Shown one piece after another: positions 43,526 through 52,500 of a stretch of DNA of 64,000 nt. How positions within the stretch are numbered: the first letter of the stretch is position 1; each line of letters starts with the position of its first letter. Both the position numbers and the translations under genes were made by a program. Source of the stretch: Metallibacterium scheffleri (GTDB lineage: Bacteria; Pseudomonadota; Gammaproteobacteria; Xanthomonadales; Rhodanobacteraceae); the NCBI RefSeq assembly GCF_002077135.1, contig NZ_LDOS01000002.1:62001-126000 (forward strand), given 5' to 3'. A model generated the notes under the pieces. The model was given only the letters and a program-made list of their open reading frames with translations. It searched no databases and was not told the DNA's origin.

Positions 43526-44991
43526 CGAAGGCATTGCGCCTCGGCGGTTTCGTGGGCATGGCGCCGCAACGGGGCCAGGCGATCGCGGAAATGATCATCG
43601 CCAGCGCATTCCTGCTGGTTCCATTGTTCCTGCTGATGACGCTGCTGATGAAATACATCGACATGGACGTGGCCGCGCAAGAGGCGGCGCGCTATGCAGC
43701 CTTCCAGCGCACGGTGTACATGCCCAGCAGCAGTCTGCGAGGCGCCACCGCGGCCACGCGCACGCAGCAGGAGATCGAAACCGCCATGCGTGTGCGCCTG
43801 TTTGGTGATCCTGGGTTCGTTAACGAGCAGCAGAGCCAGAATCTGAACGGGTTCATTGCCAATCCGCTGTGGAAAGACCAGGGCAACCGTCAAATGGTGT
43901 TGGGGCAATCCGCCAGCCTCAGTACCCTCAGCGATTCAGCCAGCGGCTTGCCGCAGGACGTTGCGACGGGCGCGGTATTCGGCACGATTCATGCGCTGGG
44001 TAGCCTGGTCGGGGCCAATATCGGTTTCAATCTGGACTACGACGGCATGATGGCTGCGCAGGTCAATCTGACGCCAGCCAATCCGCAAGGCCCGATCGGT
44101 TACGACAATCTGGCCACGCCATCCACGCTGTTCGAGCATCTGGGCCTGGTGTTCAAGGCCCAGGACAGCGTGCTGGCCGATGGCTGGAGCGCGCAAGGGC
44201 CAGACAACAACAAGCAGCAGATACAGAGCGTGATGCCTCTATCCGGCACGTTGTTCACCGCACTCAACGACATCATCAAGGTGGCCGATTTTGGTGGCAA
44301 CTCCGGTTTTGGCTTGTTTCCCGATCTTTCCGGGCTGACCTTCGGCTATGTGCCGATCAACAGCACCGACGAAGTGCCGGCGGACCGTCTGGCCAACTAC
44401 ACGCCCAGCGGCGGCATCAATCCTCCCAGTGGCGGCAGCGCGCAACAGGCCACGCTGACGAATTTGCTCAAGCTATACCAGACGCAGTTGGGCCAAACCT
44501 GCACGCAAAGCAATATCAGCGGCGGCGCGATCCAGTTGTCCTGCGTCTCGGGCGGTACCACGACCACGGTGGATGTCTGCTCCGACGGCAGCCAGACCGC
44601 GCCGGTGAGCAGTACGACCCAGGATCTGCCCTATGCCGTCGAGACGGCGACCACGGACGAGATCAACAAGCTCACCAGTCAGGCGCCCGGATCCACCGCG
44701 GCGGCCTATGCAGTGAGCGCCGGGCCGACTTATTACTGCGTGCCTCAGGGTGGTGGTGCGCAAGGTACATGTACCCCGGGTGATCTCACCAACACCAAGA
44801 GCACCTATTACAAGGCCACCATCGTCAAGTCGGTCACCAATCTCACGCAGACCTCGACCTTCGGCACCGCGCCCAACACCTTCAGCAGCACCAGCTACGG
44901 CACCTTGACGGTCACGCTGGATGCGGGCGGCACCAGTTCGACGGCGGTGTTCGGCACCAGTTCCTCGCAGGGAGGCACGACATGCGGCTGA
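43522..44991 (+). CDS. TadE/TadG-like pseudopilin, large
   Basis: A second large TadE/G-like protein, 489 residues. The N-terminal PQRGQAIAEMIIASAFLLVPL matches a prepilin-type helix (RGQ...E at +5), followed by KYIDMDVAAQEAARYAAFQRT, the usual TadE post-helix segment. The remaining ~400 residues are Ser/Thr/Gly/Gln-rich with several cysteines (GQTCTQSN, LSCVSGG, VDVCSDG) and no domain I recognise; it may form a surface-exposed tip or a matrix. GTG 43522 overlaps the previous stop. It is much larger than typical TadE (about 170-200 aa), which is unusual. Confidence 0.65.
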   Translation: MTKALRLGGFVGMAPQRGQAIAEMIIASAFLLVPLFLLMTLLMKYIDMDVAAQEAARYAAFQRTVYMPSSSLRGATAATRTQQEIETAMRVRLFGDPGFVNEQQSQNLNGFIANPLWKDQGNRQMVLGQSASLSTLSDSASGLPQDVATGAVFGTIHALGSLVGANIGFNLDYDGMMAAQVNLTPANPQGPIGYDNLATPSTLFEHLGLVFKAQDSVLADGWSAQGPDNNKQQIQSVMPLSGTLFTALNDIIKVADFGGNSGFGLFPDLSGLTFGYVPINSTDEVPADRLANYTPSGGINPPSGGSAQQATLTNLLKLYQTQLGQTCTQSNISGGAIQLSCVSGGTTTTVDVCSDGSQTAPVSSTTQDLPYAVETATTDEINKLTSQAPGSTAAAYAVSAGPTYYCVPQGGGAQGTCTPGDLTNTKSTYYKATIVKSVTNLTQTSTFGTAPNTFSSTSYGTLTVTLDAGGTSSTAVFGTSSSQGGTTCG

Positions 44992-45677
44992 TGCGAGCAC
45001 TCATGCTGACGCTGGCCTTGTTGCCGCTGTCCGCTTTGGCGCTGCAGGCGCCGCCGAATGTGCATTGCACGTCCGCGCCGGTGCCGCCGGGCAGTTCGCT
45101 GTCGTTGGTCGCGTCGCAGATCGCGATCAACGGGCTGCCCATGGCCATCGTGGCGGCGCACAGCACGTTGCCGCCGCAGGCTTTCCTGCAGTTTTACGCG
45201 ACAGCATGGACCGCGCCGGATGGCCACCCTGTCTACATCCGCTATCCGCTGGGCCCGTGGCAGGTGATCGCGCATGCCGAAGGTGGCTGCTTTTACACGG
45301 TGCAGGTACAGGCTGCCGGTACCGGCAGCGGCGCGCTGATCGGGGTGAGCATGCCGAAGCGCGGCAGCAACAACGCCATGGTGCTGGATGTCGCCGCGCC
45401 GGGGGATGCGCGCGTGCTCACGCACATGGTCAGCGAAGACGGCGACAAGCAGGGCAACACCTGGCTGTTGTACACGGCCAACCCGACCGCGGCGGTCATG
45501 CGCTTCTACGCGCGCACGCTGAAGCAGCAGGGTTGGGCGCGGATCATGCAGCGGCAGTCGCCCGGCAAACCCGGCGTCGCCACGGCGATGTATCAAAAGG
45601 GCGTCAGCAACATGGGGCTGGTGGTACAGCCCATGCGTGCCGGCTCATCGATCACGCTCACAGTCGAATCGCATTAG
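44982..45677 (+). CDS. Secreted protein of the tad locus, unknown function
   Basis: I do not recognise this 231-residue protein. It has a signal peptide (MRALMLTLALLPLSALALQAPP, split here: start MRLMRALMLT, cleavage near ALA-LQ) and a soluble periplasmic body with scattered cysteines (HCTSAPVPP, GGCFYTVQV). A GGAGG ribosome site (44971-44975) precedes ATG 44982, which overlaps the end of the preceding gene by ten bases. Position between a pseudopilin-like gene and a small pilin suggests a pilus-assembly role, but this is an inference from location only. Confidence 0.6.
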   Translation: MRLMRALMLTLALLPLSALALQAPPNVHCTSAPVPPGSSLSLVASQIAINGLPMAIVAAHSTLPPQAFLQFYATAWTAPDGHPVYIRYPLGPWQVIAHAEGGCFYTVQVQAAGTGSGALIGVSMPKRGSNNAMVLDVAAPGDARVLTHMVSEDGDKQGNTWLLYTANPTAAVMRFYARTLKQQGWARIMQRQSPGKPGVATAMYQKGVSNMGLVVQPMRAGSSITLTVESH

Positions 45678-45686
45678 GGGGCGGCC

Positions 45687-45902
45687 ATGCATATTTTCGC
45701 CACCGCGCGCCAACGGGCGGTTCGTTCATTGTGTCAATACACACGTGGCCAGGCCATGACGGAATACATCGTCGTGGTCGCCGCGGGGATCATTCTGCTG
45801 GTGGCCGTGGCTGCTGGCAGCAGCTCTTCGCCGGTCCAACAGATGATCGTCGCGCTGAAAGGTTTCTGGACCCACTACAGCTATCTGATTTCACTGCCCT
45901 GA
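45687..45902 (+). CDS. Small Flp-like prepilin
   Basis: A 71-residue protein with a prepilin-like cleavage motif and helix, YTRG|QAMTEYIVVVAAG, where E is at +5 from the cut, as in the first pilin of the locus. The mature part is ~50 residues, ending in an aromatic segment FWTHYSYLISLP. This size fits classical Flp1 pilin, so this may be the main subunit and the longer one at 41603 a variant, or the reverse. GGGGG precedes ATG 45687. It is followed by cpaB after 7 bp. Confidence 0.8.
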   Translation: MHIFATARQRAVRSLCQYTRGQAMTEYIVVVAAGIILLVAVAAGSSSSPVQQMIVALKGFWTHYSYLISLP

Positions 45903-45909
45903 GGCACTT

Positions 45910-46962
45910 ATGAAACTCAAGCTCCCTCGCGTCAACAAGTACGCGGTCATGCTGGTCGGCGCGTTCGTCCTGGCGATCGTGGCGGTGCTGCTGCTGAACA
46001 GTTACCTCAAGCAGCAGAAAAATCAGTATCAGCAAAAGCTGGCCGCGCAACTCAGCGCAGGCATGGTGCAGGTAGTGGTGCCCACGCGCAATCTGGTGCC
46101 CGGCACGGTGGCTTCGGGCCAGAACATGGCCGAACGCCTGTATCCGCAGGATCTGATCTACAGCAGCACCATCACGGCGGCCAAGTGGTCCGACTACGCC
46201 GGGCGCACCCTTGCGCGTTCCGTGCAGATCGGCAAACCCTTGCTGGAAAACGACTTCATCGCCAAGTCAAATAATGACTTCGCAAGCACGTTGCCGAAGA
46301 CCATGCGCGCGGTGACGATCAATGTGGATACGCTGAACTCGATCAACGGCCTGGTGCGGCCGGATGACCGCGTGGATGTGTTGCTGACCGGCGCGTTCGG
46401 GCCGAAGAGCGGTGAAAGCGGGGCGCGCGAAAACGAGGTGTTGCCGCTGTTGCATCTGACCAAGGTGCTGGCCACGGGTCACCGTTTCCTCGGCGAACAT
46501 GTTGCCGAGGAGCAATCGGCCGACGGCCTGGAGCACTCGGTCGCGATGCCCATGGAATACAGCACGGTGACGCTGGAGGTAACCCCGCAGCAAGCCTCCG
46601 AGCTCATCCTGGCCCAGCAGGTGGGCAATTTGCGCGTGGTGCTCAGTAACTTGCGCTCGCCGAAACCGGGGATTTTGCAGGTGCCGCGCATGGACCAGAC
46701 GCAATTGCTAGCCAAGCTCACGGGCAGCATGGGCGGATACAGCGCCGACCAGGGCGTGCAGTACATCATTGGTCAAGGCAATGGTGTCATCAGCCAGAGC
46801 TATGCGCCGGAACCGAACAAGGCCAAGCCAGCACAAGCGATGCCTGCCGCCGCGGCGCAGCCAGCCGGTTTGAATGAGCAGCAGCAGAAAGCCCTGCAGG
46901 AGTTGAAGCAGATGGCCACTCCGCCGCAGGGCGCTCCAAATCCATCGCAGCGTGCGCAGTAA
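45910..46962 (+). CDS. cpaB: Flp pilus assembly protein CpaB/RcpC
   Basis: Periplasmic/inner-membrane component that works with the secretin CpaC/RcpA. The 350 residues have a TM near 13-34 (YAVMLVGAFVLAIVAVLLLN), a SAF domain (~50-120, VVVPTRNLVPGTVASGQNM), then the RcpC/CpaB core (VTINVDTLNSINGLVRPDDRVDVL split over ~130-155 and VTLEVTPQQASELILAQQ at ~225-242). The C-terminal tail is Pro/Gln-rich. GAGG precedes ATG 45910. Gene order cpaB-cpaC-tadA-tadB-tadC is the canonical Tad arrangement. Confidence 0.9.
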   Translation: MKLKLPRVNKYAVMLVGAFVLAIVAVLLLNSYLKQQKNQYQQKLAAQLSAGMVQVVVPTRNLVPGTVASGQNMAERLYPQDLIYSSTITAAKWSDYAGRTLARSVQIGKPLLENDFIAKSNNDFASTLPKTMRAVTINVDTLNSINGLVRPDDRVDVLLTGAFGPKSGESGARENEVLPLLHLTKVLATGHRFLGEHVAEEQSADGLEHSVAMPMEYSTVTLEVTPQQASELILAQQVGNLRVVLSNLRSPKPGILQVPRMDQTQLLAKLTGSMGGYSADQGVQYIIGQGNGVISQSYAPEPNKAKPAQAMPAAAAQPAGLNEQQQKALQELKQMATPPQGAPNPSQRAQ

Positions 46963-46993
46963 GCCGCGTCCACGAACCCACCAAGGAATCGCC

Positions 46994-48997
46994 ATGAACC
47001 GACTGACCCGTTCCCTGGCCCTCGTGCTCGCCAGCACCTGGAGCACGATGCTTTGCGCCCAGGCCGCGCCCGAGCCGATGCGCGCCGAAACCATCCATTT
47101 GTACAACGGCGAGGTGAAGATCCTGCCGGTCTATAACGTGCGCCGTGTCGCCGTGGGCAACGGCAAGCTGCTGTCGGTGACCAATCTGCCCAAGCAGTTG
47201 ATCATGATCGGTACCGGCGTCGGTGACACCAACATGCTGTTGTGGAACAAGCGTGGTGACGTGCGTGCCTACAACATCGACGTCAGCGCCGAAAACACGC
47301 CGCAAGTCGCCGCCAATCTGCGCGCGACGCTGGGCGGTATCCCCGGCCTGCACATCGAGTCTCGCGGTGGTCAGGTCGTGCTCAGTGGTGACATCACGCC
47401 AGAAGACGCCAAACGTGTCGCCGCCGTGACGCAGAACCTCAAGAGTGGCGTGGTCAATCTGACCCATGCGGCTAACGTCGACATGAAGCGCATGGTGTAC
47501 TTGGACGTACAGGTCGTGGACTTCAAGAAATCGGTACTGAAGAACCTCGGCATCAATTGGCAACAGGCCATGGCCGGGCCGGCGCTGGGCGTGGTCGGCA
47601 GCGCCATCGACAATCCCTACTACCACATCGGCGACCTGACCCAGGGTGGCCAGATCAGCAACCAGATGGTGGGTCCGGGGGGCACACTGACCGGTTTGCC
47701 CAACCAGATGCCGTTCTCGCGTTACTTCGGTATCACCACCTCGCTGAGTTCGGTGATCAATCTGGCGGTGCAGAACGGTGATGCCTACATCATGGCCAAC
47801 CCGCAACTGAGCACGCGCAGCGGCGGCGATGCCACCTTCCTCGCCGGCGGCGAGGTGCCGATTCCGGTGTCCAGCGCGTTGGGCCAGACCACGGTGACTT
47901 ACAAGAACTACGGCGTGCAGCTCAACATCAAGCCGGTGGCGGATCGTTTCGGCAACATCGAGGCCAGCGTGGATACCGAGGTCAGCCAGATCGATCCGTC
48001 GGTGATCGTCGATGGTTTCCCGGGTTTTCTCACGCGCAAGACCAGCTCGGTGGTCAACGTCAAGAGCGGCCAGACCATCGTCATGTCCGGTCTGGTGCAG
48101 GCCACCGGCTCGAACACACTGAACAAGTTTCCATGGCTAGGTGACGTGCCCATCCTGGGTGCGCTGTTCCGCGATACCAACTTCCAGTCCAGCCGCGACG
48201 AGCTGGTGATTTTCGTTACGCCCGAGGTGATCAACCCGGATTCGCCGGTCAACCACGAGATGATCAACCGCGGCGTGCACATCGCGCGTCAATTCAATGC
48301 CAGCGACATGGGCAAGCCGGTGTGGATGCCGGGTTTCGGCGTTGGCCCTGGCTCGCATATGCCCAATCCCAACCCGCCCAAGCCCGTGCATGGCAAGGTG
48401 ATGCCGGTGTCGCCACCCGCGCCCACTTTGACCCCGGCGCAGACACAGCCGATGGCCGCGCCCATCGTCCCTGCTCCCGCGGTGACGCAACCGCTGCATG
48501 AGTCCGCGCCCAAGCCAGCGGGCATGCCTGCGGGCAAGCACGTGTGGATCATCGGCAAGGATAACAAGCAGCCCGCTGAGCCGGCCCCGGCCAGCAGCAG
48601 TGGCGGTGGCATGACAGATGTGCCGGTAGCGATGGTGGTGCCGCGATTGGCCCAGCTGCTGTCTGGCTGGTCAAAAGCTCCGACATTCCCCGTGATGCGT
48701 TTCGCGGGGCCTTTGCACATGCATGTTGCGATGGCGCCGGTGCTGTTGCCGATCGTGACCACCGCGCCACGCTTTGCGATGATGTTGCCTCACTCCGCGC
48801 TAGCACCGTGGTCGCCGAATGCGCAAGGGCATCAGCTTGCCGTGGCCCTGTTGACACCACCAAAGCAACCTGCTGTAGCGAGCATTCGCCAAGTACTTGC
48901 TGACTTGGGGCTGGAGAGCGAGCACTTGCATCCCCTGCGCTTGCTCACGCTTGCCTCGACGGTTTATTTGCCGATGTCGGGCGCATCGATTCTCTGA
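46994..48997 (+). CDS. cpaC: Flp pilus secretin CpaC/RcpA with long C-terminal extension
   Basis: Outer-membrane secretin channel through which the Flp pilus is extruded. The 667-residue protein has a signal peptide (~1-25), a BON/N-domain (NVRRVAVGNGKLLSVTNLPK, ~50-90, and the following BON-type segment to ~165), and the secretin core with SVINLAVQNGDAYIMANPQL and EVPIPVSSALGQTTVTYKNYG; the C-terminal gate region ends near LVIFVTPEVINPDSPVNH (~410-430). After it come ~230 residues rich in Pro, Ala and Met (PNPNPPKPVHGK, PAPTLTPAQTQP). This is much longer than the usual tail. AAGGA precedes ATG 46994. Confidence 0.88.
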   Translation: MNRLTRSLALVLASTWSTMLCAQAAPEPMRAETIHLYNGEVKILPVYNVRRVAVGNGKLLSVTNLPKQLIMIGTGVGDTNMLLWNKRGDVRAYNIDVSAENTPQVAANLRATLGGIPGLHIESRGGQVVLSGDITPEDAKRVAAVTQNLKSGVVNLTHAANVDMKRMVYLDVQVVDFKKSVLKNLGINWQQAMAGPALGVVGSAIDNPYYHIGDLTQGGQISNQMVGPGGTLTGLPNQMPFSRYFGITTSLSSVINLAVQNGDAYIMANPQLSTRSGGDATFLAGGEVPIPVSSALGQTTVTYKNYGVQLNIKPVADRFGNIEASVDTEVSQIDPSVIVDGFPGFLTRKTSSVVNVKSGQTIVMSGLVQATGSNTLNKFPWLGDVPILGALFRDTNFQSSRDELVIFVTPEVINPDSPVNHEMINRGVHIARQFNASDMGKPVWMPGFGVGPGSHMPNPNPPKPVHGKVMPVSPPAPTLTPAQTQPMAAPIVPAPAVTQPLHESAPKPAGMPAGKHVWIIGKDNKQPAEPAPASSSGGGMTDVPVAMVVPRLAQLLSGWSKAPTFPVMRFAGPLHMHVAMAPVLLPIVTTAPRFAMMLPHSALAPWSPNAQGHQLAVALLTPPKQPAVASIRQVLADLGLESEHLHPLRLLTLASTVYLPMSGASIL

Positions 48998-49022
48998 GCG
49001 CGCCCACCAAGGAGTCTGCCTC

Positions 49023-50765
49023 ATGTTCAAAGTCACCGTCACCACGCGCGGCAAGACCAGCCAGGTCACCTGCAATGCGCCGGTTTGCCTGATTGGCAAG
49101 TCCGATGAGAATCTGGTCGTGCTGCAGGGCTGGGCGGTGCAGCGCAAGCACGCCGCCATCCTCAGGCAGGACGACCAGTTGTTCGTGCGCGAGGAAGGCG
49201 GTGCACCGACCCTGCTCAATGGTTTGCGGGTATCCGGTGTGCAGGGCCCGCTGGCGCCGGGTGACGTGGTCGAGATCGGCTCCTACAAAATCAGCGCCGA
49301 GATGGTGCGTGGCGACAGCATGCCCACGGCCACGCGCGAGGCGGTGCAGATGACCACCAGCGGTGGCGCCGGCGCGGCCAGGGCGATTGCCGAATCAGCG
49401 CGTGAGCCTGCTGCCGCGGCCAATGCGGCGCGTTCGGCAAAGCCTGAGGCCAACGGTACGGGCACGCGGCTGGGTGGCGATGCTAAGCAGATCTTCAGCA
49501 CTTTGCGTCTGATCCACGAGCGCGTGATCGCGCGTCTGGATTTCCGCCGCATCGATGTAACCAAGTTCGGCGAGACGGAATTGCGCAACAAGACGCGCGA
49601 GCTGATCGAGGAGATCATCGAGGAAGACCCCAGCATCGTCGGCAAGCTCAGCCGCGATATGTTGGTCGAGGCCGCGGTCAACGAGGCCGTGGGCCTGGGC
49701 CCGCTGGAGAGCTTGCTGGCCGATGACACGGTCAGCGAAATCATGGTCAACCGCTACGACCAGATCTTCGTGGAGCGCGCGGGCAAGCTGCAGGAGTCCG
49801 AGATCGTGTTCTCCAGCGACCAGGCGGTGCAGTCCGCGATCGAGCGCATCGTCGCGCCGCTGGGCCGGCGCATCGACGAGTCCTCGCCCATGGTCGATGG
49901 CCGCCTGAAGGACGGGTCGCGCGTCAACGCGGTGATCCCGCCGCTGTCGCTGAAAGGCCCGTCGCTGACCATCCGCAAGTTTTCCAAGCGCAAACTGGTG
50001 TCGCAGGACATGGTGAATTACGGCTCGGCCACCATGGACATGATGGATTTTCTCAAGCTGGCGGTGGAGCAGCGCAAGAACGTGCTGATCTCTGGCGGCA
50101 CCGGCTCGGGCAAGACCACGCTGCTCAACATCCTGTCGAATTTCATCCCGAGCGACGAGCGCGTGGTGACGGTGGAGGACGCCGCCGAGCTCAAGCTGAG
50201 CCAGCCCAATCTGGTTTCGCTGGAAGCGCGCCCGGCCAATGTCGAGGGCAAGGGTCTGGTGTCGATCCGCGATCTGGTGCGCAACTGCCTGCGCATGCGC
50301 CCGGATCGCATCGTGGTCGGCGAGTGCCGCGGCGGCGAGGCACTGGACATGCTGCAGGCGATGAACACCGGCCACGATGGTTCGCTGACCACGGTGCACG
50401 CCAACGCACCGCGCGACACGCTGGCGCGCCTGGAGGTGATGGTGTTGATGGCGGGCATGGACTTGCCGGTGGCCGCGATCCGCCAGCAGATCGCCTCGGC
50501 CATCGACCTGATCGTGCAGCAGCAGCGCATGTCCGATGGCTCGCGCAAGATCACCCACATCAGCGAGGTGACCGGCATGGAAAACGGCGTGATCCAGCTG
50601 CAGGACCTGTTCCTGTTCAAGCAGCACGGGTACGACGACGACCACAAGATCCGCGGCGAATACACGCCGACCGGGCGCATCCCAGAGTTCTACGAGGATC
50701 TGGCCGCGCGCGGCATCGATGTGGATCGCTCGGTGTTCTTCCGCAAAGAGGAGTCGCGCGGATGA
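49023..50765 (+). CDS. tadA: Flp pilus assembly ATPase TadA/CpaF with N-terminal FHA domain
   Basis: Secretion ATPase that powers Flp pilus assembly. The 580 residues have an N-terminal FHA-like domain (~1-95: [46 protein letters not shown]), an Ala-rich linker, and the CpaF core with Walker [13 protein letters not shown] at ~356-367, [29 protein letters not shown] (Walker B/His box, split across ~435-465). The phosphate-contact Ser of a typical FHA (SRxH) is replaced by QRKH. Standard TadA proteins lack FHA. No TadZ/CpaE gene was seen in the locus, so the FHA part may take over localisation. The stop overlaps tadB. Confidence 0.9.
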   Translation: MFKVTVTTRGKTSQVTCNAPVCLIGKSDENLVVLQGWAVQRKHAAILRQDDQLFVREEGGAPTLLNGLRVSGVQGPLAPGDVVEIGSYKISAEMVRGDSMPTATREAVQMTTSGGAGAARAIAESAREPAAAANAARSAKPEANGTGTRLGGDAKQIFSTLRLIHERVIARLDFRRIDVTKFGETELRNKTRELIEEIIEEDPSIVGKLSRDMLVEAAVNEAVGLGPLESLLADDTVSEIMVNRYDQIFVERAGKLQESEIVFSSDQAVQSAIERIVAPLGRRIDESSPMVDGRLKDGSRVNAVIPPLSLKGPSLTIRKFSKRKLVSQDMVNYGSATMDMMDFLKLAVEQRKNVLISGGTGSGKTTLLNILSNFIPSDERVVTVEDAAELKLSQPNLVSLEARPANVEGKGLVSIRDLVRNCLRMRPDRIVVGECRGGEALDMLQAMNTGHDGSLTTVHANAPRDTLARLEVMVLMAGMDLPVAAIRQQIASAIDLIVQQQRMSDGSRKITHISEVTGMENGVIQLQDLFLFKQHGYDDDHKIRGEYTPTGRIPEFYEDLAARGIDVDRSVFFRKEESRG

Positions 50766-51616
50766 ACATGATGCTGGTGCTGCTGATCATCACCGTGCTG
50801 TTCGCGGTGGGCATGCTCGGCTTCGTGGCATCCAACTGGCTGGGCGCGATGGCCGGCAAGCGCGTGGACAAGCTCAAGGCCACCGCCGAGAAGGATCTCG
50901 GCGACCTGTTCATCTTCATGGATTACAGGAAGCTGGTCTACGTCAACATCGCGGCATTCCTGTTCGTGCCGGTAGTGGTGTGGGTGGTCACGCTGAACCC
51001 GATCCTGGCGGCGATCAGCCTGTTGCTGCCGATCCTCGCGCCCAAGCTGATCGTGAATTTCATCCGCAAGCGGCGCATGGAGAAGTTCCGCTACCAGTTT
51101 CCGGATGCGCTGGTGATGATCTCCAGCTCGATGCGCGCCGGTGCCTCGCTGTCGGTGGCGCTGGAGAATCTGGTGCGCGAGTCGAAGGCGCCGTTGAACC
51201 AGGAGTTCGCGTTGATGCTGCGCAACCAGCGTCTGGGCGTCAGTTTCGATGATGCGCTGATCAAGATGGAGGAACGCATCCCGCTGCAGGAGTTCAGCCT
51301 GTTCTCGGCCGGCACGCGCATCTCGCGCGAGGTCGGCGGCAACCTCGCCGACATGCTCGACGCGCTGGCCGACACCATGTTCAAGACCATGCAGACCGAG
51401 GGCAAGATCAAGAGCCTCACCTCGCAGGGCAAGATGCAGGGCATCGTCATGTCGGGCCTGCCGCTGCTGATGATGTTCGCACTCAATATCCTCGAGCCGG
51501 TGGCGATGCATCCGCTGTTCCACAGCCTGCTGGGCTGGGCGGTGCTGGCGCTGATCGCGGTGATGGAATTCATGGGCTACATGTTCATCCGCAAGATCAC
51601 GGACATCGACGTATGA
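50762..51616 (+). CDS. tadB: Flp pilus inner-membrane platform protein TadB
   Basis: Polytopic inner-membrane protein homologous to the GspF platform. The 284 residues have hydrophobic segments at ~1-25 and ~60-100 and a GspF-type cytoplasmic domain (~110-230, RYQFPDALVMISSSMRAGAS, LRNQRLGVSFDDAL, EVGGNLADMLDALADTM) with a final pair of TMs. ATG 50762 overlaps the tadA stop by four bases (ATGA), and the stop overlaps tadC. With TadC it makes the base on which TadA assembles pilin. Confidence 0.93.
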   Translation: MNMMLVLLIITVLFAVGMLGFVASNWLGAMAGKRVDKLKATAEKDLGDLFIFMDYRKLVYVNIAAFLFVPVVVWVVTLNPILAAISLLLPILAPKLIVNFIRKRRMEKFRYQFPDALVMISSSMRAGASLSVALENLVRESKAPLNQEFALMLRNQRLGVSFDDALIKMEERIPLQEFSLFSAGTRISREVGGNLADMLDALADTMFKTMQTEGKIKSLTSQGKMQGIVMSGLPLLMMFALNILEPVAMHPLFHSLLGWAVLALIAVMEFMGYMFIRKITDIDV

Positions 51617-52500
51617 ATCTCGATCTGATCATGCTGCTCGGGCTGGTGCTGGTGGTTGGCGGCACCGTGGTGCTGATCGTGTGGGCGCTGGCCGGACTGG
51701 GCTGGCAGATGCCCGAGGAGGACCGCGGCTATCTGGACCCGCTGCCGCCGCTGTTGCGGCCGATCTGGCCGCTGGTGCGTTTCTTCAGCCACTACATCGG
51801 GTCGCGTGTGCCCACCGCGTTGCTGGAACGTGCGTACCAGCAGATCGCGCGCGCAGGCGCCAACTACATGTTCACCGCCGAGGAGTTTTATTCGCTGCGC
51901 ATCCTCGGGGCGCTGCTTGCCGGCGGCTTGCTGTGGCTGGCGGTGCATCGCATGGGCGCGGGCCTGAGCGTGCCGATCGGCGTGTTTGGCCTGTTGCTGG
52001 GATTTTTCTATCCCTCGATCTGGCTCAACCGGCGCAATACCACGCGGCGCAAGAGCATCCTCAAGCAGCTGCCGATGTTCCTCGATTACATCATTCTTGG
52101 CGTCGAGGCTGGCATGAACTTCACCGGCGCGCTGGGGCAGACGGTGGACAAGGGTCCGGTGGGTCCGCTGCGCCAGGAGTTTTTCCTCGTGCTGCGCGAT
52201 GTGCGCGCGGGCCTGTCGCGCTCGGATGCGCTGCGGCGCATGGAAGAGCGCCTGATGATCCCGGAGATCAGTTCGTTCGTGTCGGCGATCATCCAGGCCG
52301 AGCAGGTCGGCGCGAGCATGGGCAAGATCCTGCGTCTGCAGGCCGACCGCCGCCGCAGCGAACGCTTCCAGCGCGCCGAGAAGCTGGCCATGGAAGCGCC
52401 GGTCAAACTGATTTTTCCGCTGGTGGTGTTCATTTTTCCGACCACCTTCATCATCCTCGCGTTTCCCATCTTCATGATGGTCAAGCAGCAGGGCCTGTGA
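51613..52500 (+). CDS. tadC: Flp pilus inner-membrane platform protein TadC
   Basis: Second platform protein of the GspF/TadC family, 295 residues. It has an N-terminal TM (~5-28), a GspF-type domain (~145-250, QLPMFLDYIILGVEAGMNFT, FFLVLRDVRAGLSRSDALRR, ISSFVSAIIQAEQVGASMG) and a C-terminal TM (~270-290). It starts within the tadB stop (ATGA) and its own stop overlaps the next start (TGATG), all in one operon. It is the expected partner of TadB. Confidence 0.93.
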   Translation: MNLDLIMLLGLVLVVGGTVVLIVWALAGLGWQMPEEDRGYLDPLPPLLRPIWPLVRFFSHYIGSRVPTALLERAYQQIARAGANYMFTAEEFYSLRILGALLAGGLLWLAVHRMGAGLSVPIGVFGLLLGFFYPSIWLNRRNTTRRKSILKQLPMFLDYIILGVEAGMNFTGALGQTVDKGPVGPLRQEFFLVLRDVRAGLSRSDALRRMEERLMIPEISSFVSAIIQAEQVGASMGKILRLQADRRRSERFQRAEKLAMEAPVKLIFPLVVFIFPTTFIILAFPIFMMVKQQGL

